Positions 1-6,091 of a DNA stretch of 11,976 bases are shown piece by piece. A program made the translations under genes and the position numbers. Position 1 is the first letter of the stretch, and every line of letters begins with the position of its first letter. A model generated the notes under the pieces. It was not told the origin of the DNA and made no database searches. It was given only the letters and a program-made list of their open reading frames with translations. Source of the DNA: Bacteroidota bacterium (GTDB lineage: Bacteria > Bacteroidota > Bacteroidia > Bacteroidales > Prolixibacteraceae); NCBI GenBank assembly GCA_030691295.1, contig JAUYEQ010000343.1:1-11976 (forward strand), given 5' to 3'.

Positions 1-759
1 CAGGCCAAAACCATTTTCTTTTCCGGTCTGAATGGGTTCGCCGGTTTCCTGATAAACACATCCTTTTGTTGAGCCATCTGAGTCAATAATCAGTTCGTGT
101 TTTTGGGTGTCGCGCTCACGGGGAATGAACACATTTGCACCTGCATTTTCGAGCATCGGAGTAATGTACGGAACCACAAAATCCATCGTCCAAATATCTT
201 CAACGGTCAGGAAAACCCGCGCGCGCTGCCATTCCCAGCGATCGAGCGTGTTTTCGTAATACCAGCCATGACTGTGCCACAAAGCGATGTTTCGGTTGCT
301 CAAACCTTCGGTAAAATTCGTTCCTCCTGAAATATTGCGCACAATTGGCAATTTGGGTTTGGTGGGCTGGCTCAAACGCGAAGCATCGACGGCAACCGTC
401 TGATCGCGGTAATAATTCGGAATCAACTCGCTGATTTCCTTCCCCATCGATTCGATTGAAATCGAATAGCTGCGGAATTTTCGCCCAAGCAATTCTTTGT
501 ACCAGTTGTAATATTCGGTTGTATTTTCGGGCCGAAATGGAAAATAGGAAAACCCTTCTTTCATTTTCAGGTTTACCTTTTTCGCTTGCTGATCGACCAG
601 CGCCGTATCGAATCGAAATTTATAGACCGAACCTTCCGATGCCTTTTGGGCAAATTCGGTGGAAGCTTTGTTGGCTTTTTTCTGAAGGCGCTTCAGATTA
701 TCTGCGTTCGCCGAAGTAATTGTGAAAAATATGAAAAGGCATATCAATCCAATTTTCAT
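1..759 (-). CDS. Secreted amidase-like / 'xanthan lyase' family protein, N-terminal part (cut by window edge)
   Basis: Reading frame on the minus strand starting at ATG 759 and still open at base 1, giving 253 residues; the C-terminus lies outside the window. Residues 1-20 form a Sec signal peptide (hydrophobic core LICLFIFFTI, likely cleavage after ANA), so the protein is exported. Residues about 155-230 resemble the Amidase_3 fold: NIALWHSHGWYYE at 157-169 replaces the usual zinc-binding GHG strand, Glu187 lies in the following helix (FLTVEDIW), and RERDTQ at 224-229 matches the TRxxD strand after ENAGANVFI. Bacteroidota proteins with this block are often annotated 'xanthan lyase' because of a C-terminal carbohydrate-binding-like domain; that name says little about function. 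A peptidoglycan amidase role fits the neighbouring murQ/kinase cluster but is inferred. It is the last visible gene of the leftward series, 356 bases after the DUF5009 gene. The third metal ligand would lie beyond the window. Confidence 0.72.
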   Translation of the reverse strand, partial: MKIGLICLFIFFTITSANADNLKRLQKKANKASTEFAQKASEGSVYKFRFDTALVDQQAKKVNLKMKEGFSYFPFRPENTTEYYNWYKELLGRKFRSYSISIESMGKEISELIPNYYRDQTVAVDASRLSQPTKPKLPIVRNISGGTNFTEGLSNRNIALWHSHGWYYENTLDRWEWQRARVFLTVEDIWTMDFVVPYITPMLENAGANVFIPRERDTQKHELIIDSDGSTKGCVYQETGEPIQTGKENGFGL

Positions 760-1115
760 CACTTGCACCGGGCTATTTATGTTCTGCCCTTTTATGACGA
801 AAATTTCCGCCCATCCCGTTAGGGATGAAATATTTATAGAAAAAGGAATGAAATATGAACCGATTGTCCCTTTAGGGACAAAACCAGCCTTTTCGTGCGA
901 ATGATGTCGAATTTGGGCAAACAGATGTTGATTTTCAATAGTTATTTGCATTATCCTATTTTAATATCGCGTACCTAAAGGCACGCTGTTATTTTTCTTG
1001 TCGTTTTGTTTCTATAAATATTTTGTGCCTAAAGGCACATTCACTTTTGCTGATGTCGTTCAAATTCTGATGCGCCCAATCCTTCCCCCTTGGGTGAATA
1101 AGAAGGGGGCTACCT
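760..1115. repeat. Gene-free gap filled with REP-like hairpins
   Basis: No credible gene. Four small hairpins are visible: 812-827 (CATCCC, loop GTTA, GGGATG), 865-880 (TGTCCC, TTTA, GGGACA), 969-986 (GCGTACC, TAAA, GGCACGC, one mismatch) and 1024-1039 (TGTGCC, TAAA, GGCACA). The 15-nt box AAATATTTATAGAAA at 828-842 is the exact reverse complement of TTTCTATAAATATTT at 1009-1023, so the first and last elements are inverted copies whose stems differ. A further pair CCCCCTT (1085-1091) / AAGGGGG (1103-1109) lies 25 bases beyond the DUF5009 stop codon; no T-run follows, so it is not a typical intrinsic terminator. Confidence 0.75.
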
Positions 1116-2228
1116 TTACACTTTTATAAAAATATTCCTTTTGTACAGCACATATCCGATCATCCAGAAAATGATCACATGCGAAATGGCAAACAACAAC
1201 GAACCATTCAATTCGCCAGCCATTGGCAGAAAAACATCGCGGTAAAGTTTGGCTGATCCGCTAATGACATTTCCATCTGGATCGGTAAAATGAATCAGTT
1301 GTCCCAATATTTTTGCCCACAATCCGGAGAGGGCAAAAATGAACAGCGGATTTAAGCCGAAAACGACGAAAAATGATGTCCATTTCGAATAGCCTTTCAG
1401 GTCGATTATCCAGATGAGCAATGACAAAACAAGACAGGCCCATCCGGCGGTGTAAAGCACATACGAACTGGTCCAGATAGGTTTATTGATCGGGAAAACC
1501 AAGCCCCAAATTAAACCTGCAACAATGGCTGCAACACCAAACAGAACCAGTTTTTTCGGTACCGATTTCTTTTCGGTGTCTTTTACGACAGAACCAACCA
1601 AATAGCCAATAAGCACTGTAACTATCGCCGGAATAGTGCTCAACAGTCCTTCCGGATCGAATGGAATTCCGAAGCCTTTGTAAAGATGGTCAGCGCCCAA
1701 AACAGCAGTATCAAAAGGGATTGTGGCATTTCCTTCGAGCGAGAACGGATCGGAACCTCCCAGGAAGTACATCAGTCCCCAGTAAAAGAAAAGAATGGCT
1801 CCACCGATGTACGGAAGGTATTTCCGGGGAGAGGCCAGCACGATGACTGCTCCAATTCCGTATGCCAACGCAATTCGCTGTAACACGCCCAAAATGCGCA
1901 ATTTGGAATAGTCAGTCGCCCACTGTGGAAACGAATTCAGGAACAAACCGATTGCAAAAATGAGCAGGGTTCGTTTACCGATTTTCAGGAGCGATTCTGT
2001 ATTTAATGAGTTGTTGTATTTCGAAAACGAAAAAAACATGGAAACCCCGACCACAAAAAGAAAGAACGGGAAAACCAGATCGGTCGGAGTACATCCGTGC
2101 CATTTGGCATGTTCAAGCGGTGCATAAATATGCGACCAACTTCCGGGAGTGTTCACTAAAATCATCAGGGCGACGGTCATGCCGCGCAATACGTCAAGCG
2201 CGAGGTAACGTTGTGTTGTTTTTATCAT
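1116..2228 (-). CDS. DUF5009/COG4299 membrane protein (NagX / heparan-glucosaminide acetyltransferase-like; MurT-like transporter candidate)
   Basis: A 370-residue polytopic membrane protein with about ten hydrophobic segments. I start it at ATG 2228 (MIKTTQRYLALDVLRG) because this family begins just before the RxxxLDxLRGxxVALMILVNTPG motif; a 13-residue upstream extension is encoded by a GC-rich repeat and is rejected. Conserved features are LDVLRGMTVALMILVNTPGSW at about 11-31, AKWHGCTPTDLVFPFFLF at 41-58 with His44 (the histidine invariant in heparan-alpha-glucosaminide acetyltransferases) and RILGVLQRIALAYG from 111. The family is annotated as an acyltransferase. From memory, the Tannerella forsythia MurNAc transporter MurT, encoded with a kinase and MurQ, belongs to this group, so transport or transmembrane modification of amino sugars are both possible. 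It follows the symporter gene by 105 bases in the same direction. Family assignment is firm; substrate is inferred. Confidence 0.85.
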   Translation of the reverse strand: MIKTTQRYLALDVLRGMTVALMILVNTPGSWSHIYAPLEHAKWHGCTPTDLVFPFFLFVVGVSMFFSFSKYNNSLNTESLLKIGKRTLLIFAIGLFLNSFPQWATDYSKLRILGVLQRIALAYGIGAVIVLASPRKYLPYIGGAILFFYWGLMYFLGGSDPFSLEGNATIPFDTAVLGADHLYKGFGIPFDPEGLLSTIPAIVTVLIGYLVGSVVKDTEKKSVPKKLVLFGVAAIVAGLIWGLVFPINKPIWTSSYVLYTAGWACLVLSLLIWIIDLKGYSKWTSFFVVFGLNPLFIFALSGLWAKILGQLIHFTDPDGNVISGSAKLYRDVFLPMAGELNGSLLFAISHVIIFWMIGYVLYKRNIFIKV

Positions 2229-2255
2229 GGTTTGGTTTTTATAGCCCCCTCCAAA

Positions 2256-2275
2256 CCTCCCCCACAAAGGGGAGG
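2256..2275. repeat. GC-rich hairpin between symporter and DUF5009 genes
   Basis: CCTCCCC (2256-2262) pairs with GGGGAGG (2269-2275) around a six-base loop. It occupies most of the otherwise AT-rich 105-base gap and lies 28 bases upstream of the DUF5009 start codon. A related pair of C-run and G-run arms appears at 1085-1109. There is no T-run on the 3' side in the direction of transcription, so it is more likely an mRNA structure or a dispersed repeat than a terminator. Confidence 0.55.
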
Positions 2276-2333
2276 CTTAAAAAAAGCAGGTTCGAGATTA
2301 GTCTCATTTATTATCAGACTGTGTCCGTAAATA

Positions 2334-3785
2334 TTATTCATGTCTCGTTTCATCTGATTTAGTTAACAAAAGCAGTCCGATGAACATGATCAGGCCGTTC
2401 AGGAGCAACAATTCGAAACCGAATTTGTAACCGCCCAGCCAGGCTTCCGAATTAATATTGATAATGTAAGTAATTACAGGTGAAAGCAATCCGAGAATGG
2501 GCACGTAGCGGTCGTGAACCTGTTTTTTAGTCAGAATTCCGAAGGCAAAAAGCCCCAGCAACGGCCCGTAGGTGTATCCGGCGACTTTAAAAACTGCCGT
2601 AACCACACTGTCGTTGTTAATGAACCAGAACAAAACGATCACCAAAAACATGAGCAGCGAAAAGGCAATGTGTACTTTGATACGTTTCGGTTTGCTGTCG
2701 GGATTTTTTGGATCGACATTCAGGAAGTCGATGCAAAAAGCAGTGGTCAGGGCAGTCAGCGCGGAGTCGGCACTCGAATAGGCAGCCGAAACGATACCGA
2801 GTAAAAACAGGATTCCGGTGATCAGGCCAAAATGCTGCAAAGCGAGCATTGGAAACAAATCGTCGGTTTTGGTTGGAAGTGCAATGCCTTTCTGTTGCGC
2901 AAAAATGTAAAGCATCACGCCCAGGCAAAGGAAAAGCAGGTTTGCAATGATGAAGGCAAAACTAAACCAATAAATATTTTTCTGCGCGTCCTTCCTGTTT
3001 TTGCAGGTCAAACTCTTCTGCATCATATTCTGATCCAGTCCGTTCATCACAATTACGATTCCCAATCCGGCAAAAAACTGCTTAAAAAAGTTGGTTTTCG
3101 AGCGCCAGTCCCAGTCGAACATGTCGCTGTACGGATGCTGTTCAATGGATTTCACCATCTCGCCCATGCTCATGTTCAATTGCGACGAAATTATCACAAT
3201 TGTCAGTCCAACTGAAGTTAGAATAAACAATGTTTGCAACGAATCGGTCCATACCACGGTTTTAATTCCGGCACGGAAAGTATAAACCCAGATCATAAAA
3301 ATGGTGAACATGACTGTTGCCCAGAATGGGATTCCAACAGCGTCGAAAAATGCGATTTGCAGCACTCCGGCAACCAGGTACATGCGAAACGACGCCCCGA
3401 TGGTTTGCGAAACCAGGAAAAAGAACGAACCGGTTTTATAGGATCGAACGCCAAAACGCTGATCGAGGTAAGTATAAATGGAAACCAACTGCAGTTTGTA
3501 ATAAAGCGGCACAAGTACCAGCGCCACAATCCAATAGCCGACGAAGTTACCGAGCAAAAACTGTAGATACGTCCAGCCGGAATTTCCCACTTCACCCGGA
3601 ACCGAAATAAATGTTACTCCTGAAATGGTCGTCCCGATCATGGCAAAAGCCACCAGATACCAGGGAGAGGTACGGTTTCCGGTAAAAAAAGTCTCGCTCG
3701 TCACATTTTTGGAGGTAAAATACGATACCGCCAACAACATGCCGAAGAAAGTCAGAATGACAAAAAATACAATGGTTATGCTCAT
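2334..3785 (-). CDS. Sodium:solute symporter (SSS family)
   Basis: A 483-residue inner-membrane symporter with about 13 predicted hydrophobic helices, typical length for SSS transporters. I start it at ATG 3785 (MSITIVFFVILTFFGMLLAVSYF), where the first helix begins; the ten upstream residues of the longer frame come from a dispersed repeat. Family marks are the first-repeat segment GTTISGVTFISVPGEVG at 51-67, TDSLQT near 180, and IVSAAYSSADSALTAL at 331-346, the helix that in vSGLT-type transporters supplies serine ligands of the Na2 sodium site (Ser337/Ser338 here). The substrate cannot be read from sequence. In Bacteroidota such symporters often accompany sugar-utilisation genes; its position between the transglutaminase-like gene and the DUF5009 gene, divergent from kinase-murQ, suggests an amino sugar, sialic-acid-like sugar or muropeptide fragment. 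No promoter matching the Bacteroidota consensus was found directly upstream, so read-through from the genes before it is likely. Confidence 0.9.
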   Translation of the reverse strand: MSITIVFFVILTFFGMLLAVSYFTSKNVTSETFFTGNRTSPWYLVAFAMIGTTISGVTFISVPGEVGNSGWTYLQFLLGNFVGYWIVALVLVPLYYKLQLVSIYTYLDQRFGVRSYKTGSFFFLVSQTIGASFRMYLVAGVLQIAFFDAVGIPFWATVMFTIFMIWVYTFRAGIKTVVWTDSLQTLFILTSVGLTIVIISSQLNMSMGEMVKSIEQHPYSDMFDWDWRSKTNFFKQFFAGLGIVIVMNGLDQNMMQKSLTCKNRKDAQKNIYWFSFAFIIANLLFLCLGVMLYIFAQQKGIALPTKTDDLFPMLALQHFGLITGILFLLGIVSAAYSSADSALTALTTAFCIDFLNVDPKNPDSKPKRIKVHIAFSLLMFLVIVLFWFINNDSVVTAVFKVAGYTYGPLLGLFAFGILTKKQVHDRYVPILGLLSPVITYIININSEAWLGGYKFGFELLLLNGLIMFIGLLLLTKSDETRHE

Positions 3786-4147
3786 AATAAAAGAGTTCCA
3801 AGTTTTAAGTTTCAAGTTCCAGGTTGGGCTGATATCAGCAACCTTTTCGATTTTATTTCATGTTTTATAATGACTGAATGTGCGGCGCATGCGACAATTT
3901 CGTTTTAATGTTGATGTTTGGATGCGCCTTTTTCTATTTATTCTGATCATCCCCGGGTTCCGTTCTACTTCACCCGGGGCTATTAATATTCGACTCCTTC
4001 AGAGTCCGCTTATGCAATATTTCAAACTAAATCCGTTTGCTGAAGCGGAACTGCCTGTCCCGATTTTATCGGGAACAAAGGATACAGCTCTTATCACCAG
4101 ATTCCTTCATCCAAAGCAATTTTTGACTTGGAACCTGAAACTTGAAA
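3786..4147. repeat. Gene-free gap with composite palindromes bounded by inverted repeats
   Basis: No gene supported. The gap is bounded by an imperfect inverted repeat, 17 of 18 bases matching: AGTTTCAAGTTCCAGGTT at 3808-3825 and AACCTGAAACTTGAAACT at 4132-4149, the second overlapping the transglutaminase-like stop codon. Inside are the palindrome GCTGATATCAGC (3828-3839); long-range arms GGCGCAT (3884-3890) / ATGCGCC (3922-3928); CCCCGGGT (3951-3958) / ACCCGGGG (3972-3979); GACTC (3992-3996) / GAGTC (4002-4006), preceded by CTATTAATATT; and TCCCGAT (4058-4064) / ATCGGGA (4068-4074). Confidence 0.7.
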
Positions 4148-5653
4148 CTATTTCAGGCTTTCCACTTCCATATCCCAATCCCACTTATCGAAATAGAGGT
4201 TTCCTCCCTCCCACTCCAGTTCGCCGCGCTGAAAATCGTACGGTTCGCTGCGCGGGTATTTTTTCTTTGGCGACAGTTCCCGTCCATAATCGTCGTTCAC
4301 AATCAGGCGGTACGAATCTATTCCTGAAAGGTAAAAATCCCGGACTTTCTCATCCGGACTATCCTGCAATCCAAACGACTGATCGACCGGAACCCAACCG
4401 ACCCCTTCAAAGTAAACTTCGCACCAGTCGTGTAAATTTACTTCGCCCGGATGCAACATCCAACCGCTTTGCCATTTCGCCGGAATGCCCTGCGAACGCG
4501 CCAATGTCATAAACAGCAAAGTCTGCATTCCACAGTCACCGTGACGGGTATCCATCACATAACCTGGAATATCGGGCATAATGCTGTATTCGAGCGCACT
4601 GGCCCAGCGAACAGAATCGTTGATCCAGTTGTATATTTTCTGAACTTTTTTTAGCGGATTGGTTTCGTCCGCCAAAATCTGATTGGCTAACTTCTTAATT
4701 TTCGGGGTAAAAACAATCTGTGGAGCCAGTTCACACGTGTTTTCCTTATAGCCTGAACTTTCCGTATTGTACGATTTTATTTCATCCGGATTCAGATCAA
4801 AATACTGGGCCAAAGTTTCTACTTCAAATTCAATCCTGAATATTGTTGGCTGATCCTTTTGAGCGCTTTTTTCCAGATAAACTGTCCGCTGAAGATGTTC
4901 ATTGCTTGCAATTTCATACTTCTCCGGATCAGAACCAATCATACGGATATTTTTCTGCCGCGCATTTCCTTCCCTTGTAAATGGCATCCAGCAACGAATC
5001 AATTCGCCATCGGGAACAGCATTCGCATCAACATCAATCGAATAAGTCAATTTCATTCGCACCGGAAGTACTGTTTCACCTGAAACCTTTGTTTCAGAAA
5101 TGACTTTCCGCGTATGTTCCAACTTAAACAAAACAAGCGAATCGACCTGAAATCCGTCAACGACCTCCTTTTGCTTTCGGGCTTCATCGTCAAGTCGAAA
5201 CAAATTGGCAACCGCGTTTTTGAAATAGCGTTTCTCTCCGTCAATCACGCGCATCTCCAATTTTTTAGTGAATTCCCATTTATTAAAAAGCGAAGAGTCT
5301 AAAACCGGAAAATATTTTGATAGTTGCTTTTTCACATCTTCTTCCGTCCGCACAAAATCTATTCTGATGCGATTACCAATATCAACCATCGAATCGAGTT
5401 TATACAAATTGGTCGCACTTAAAGCGCCTGTTGCCTTTATAGAATCTGCAAGCAGTTCCGCCTTTTTCAGTTCTCCGGAATACAAGAGTTTTTCAATTCC
5501 TGAAAAATCGAACGACTTTTCCGCAGGCTTTTTGCAGGCACCTAAAAGCGATAGCAAAATGCCTCCAAAAAGCAATAATCTGATCGCTTTTCGAAATTGG
5601 TATGACAAAAATTTTCGATTCGATGTGAACATTAATTGTATAGTATCAATCAT
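4148..5653 (-). CDS. Transglutaminase-like lipoprotein (Transglut_core cysteine protease fold)
   Basis: A 501-residue exported protein. I choose ATG 5653 (MIDTIQLMFTS); the frame extends to a TTG at 5668, and ATG 5632 is another possible start, so the N-terminus is uncertain by up to 12 residues. The hydrophobic stretch LLLFGGILLSLLGA ends in a lipobox with Cys40, so a lipid anchor is expected, exposed to periplasm or surface. Residues about 45-300 are a family-specific N-terminal region without a domain I recognise. The transglutaminase-like core is at about 310-430: Cys374 in RHGDCGMQTLLFMTLARSQGIPA, His408 in VNLHDWCEVYFEGVGW and Asp424 in VPVDQSFG form the full catalytic triad. Bacterial members are usually peptidases or amide-bond enzymes rather than cross-linkers. 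Given the amidase-like and MurQ neighbours, a peptidoglycan-peptide substrate is reasonable but inferred. It lies between two repeat-filled gaps of 438 and 362 bases. Confidence 0.85.
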   Translation of the reverse strand: MIDTIQLMFTSNRKFLSYQFRKAIRLLLFGGILLSLLGACKKPAEKSFDFSGIEKLLYSGELKKAELLADSIKATGALSATNLYKLDSMVDIGNRIRIDFVRTEEDVKKQLSKYFPVLDSSLFNKWEFTKKLEMRVIDGEKRYFKNAVANLFRLDDEARKQKEVVDGFQVDSLVLFKLEHTRKVISETKVSGETVLPVRMKLTYSIDVDANAVPDGELIRCWMPFTREGNARQKNIRMIGSDPEKYEIASNEHLQRTVYLEKSAQKDQPTIFRIEFEVETLAQYFDLNPDEIKSYNTESSGYKENTCELAPQIVFTPKIKKLANQILADETNPLKKVQKIYNWINDSVRWASALEYSIMPDIPGYVMDTRHGDCGMQTLLFMTLARSQGIPAKWQSGWMLHPGEVNLHDWCEVYFEGVGWVPVDQSFGLQDSPDEKVRDFYLSGIDSYRLIVNDDYGRELSPKKKYPRSEPYDFQRGELEWEGGNLYFDKWDWDMEVESLK

Positions 5654-6091
5654 TTCATTTCTTCTCAACAGTCCAATACATCTTACTCAAGGTCGTTCTC
5701 CGTTCCGTCCGAAAAATTCATCTCTCTTTTCCAATCATTTATCGCGGACGGGCTGTCGCTACTTCATTTTTTTCCGGGGCTTCACCCCGGGCTACCAATA
5801 TTTCGCCCATACTGGGCTAAAGGCCAGCCTCATATCTCCCTTAACCTTATTTTCACTGGCAACCTTAGTAAAATGATCAACAAATGTTCCTCCACCTTTT
5901 TACCTTATTGCTTTGCAGAATTTATCATTTCTTTTAAGCAACAACCTTTCAAAGAGTTAACGCTGTTTCGTCCGAAAAATAAGCAAAGCCTTGTTCAACG
6001 ATTTCCCGCGGACGATTGTCATCGTCTATTTCTTCTTTCTATAAATATTTTGCTCCTCTGGAGCAAAAAATAATTCCGGTTAGACGACTTT
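5654..6091. repeat. Gene-free gap with two tandem-oriented composite palindromic repeats
   Basis: No gene supported. Two composite units lie in the same orientation. Unit A has arms CCGTCCG (5705-5711) / CGGACGG (5745-5751), a hairpin CCGGGG (5774-5779) / CCCCGG (5785-5790) with loop CTTCA, the linker GGGCTACCAATATTT, and a hairpin GCCCA (5805-5809) / TGGGC (5813-5817). Unit B has arms TCGTCCG (5968-5974) / CGGACGA (6009-6015), the box TTTCTATAAATATTT (6036-6050, identical to 1009-1023) and a hairpin TTTTGCTCC (6048-6056) / GGAGCAAAA (6060-6068). Neither strand has a T-run after the last hairpin, so it is not a classic terminator of the GH9 gene. Confidence 0.75.

Noticed and set aside
760..1115. 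CRISPR array, suggested by several spaced repeats
   Set aside because: The repeats vary in stem sequence, orientation and spacing, and there are no uniform repeat-spacer units or cas genes.
1661..1883. Short plus-strand ORFs inside the DUF5009, symporter, GH9 and murQ regions
   Set aside because: They are shadows of well-supported genes on the other strand or in another frame and show no domain-like composition.
2229..2267. N-terminal extension of the DUF5009 protein (MWGRFGGGYKNQT)
   Set aside because: The 13 residues come from the GC-rich hairpin repeat, and the family normally starts just before the RxxxLDxLRG motif, which fits ATG 2228.
3786..3815. Ten-residue extension of the symporter (MKLKTWNSFI)
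   Set aside because: It is encoded by the dispersed CTTGAAACTT-type repeat that bounds the gap; the first helix starts right after ATG 3785.
3880..4512. A 210-codon plus-strand open frame
   Set aside because: It crosses the repeat-filled gap and runs antisense through the 3' end of the transglutaminase-like gene. Its composition is not protein-like and the opposite strand has clear domain motifs.
5654..5668. TTG start for the transglutaminase-like gene
   Set aside because: Two in-frame ATG codons lie closer to the lipoprotein signal; a TTG start giving an even longer n-region is less likely.
6048..6068. Intrinsic terminator for the GH9 gene
   Set aside because: The 9-bp stem has its T-run on the 5' side and an A-run on the 3' side on both strands, so it lacks the required trailing T-run; it belongs to the repeat family.
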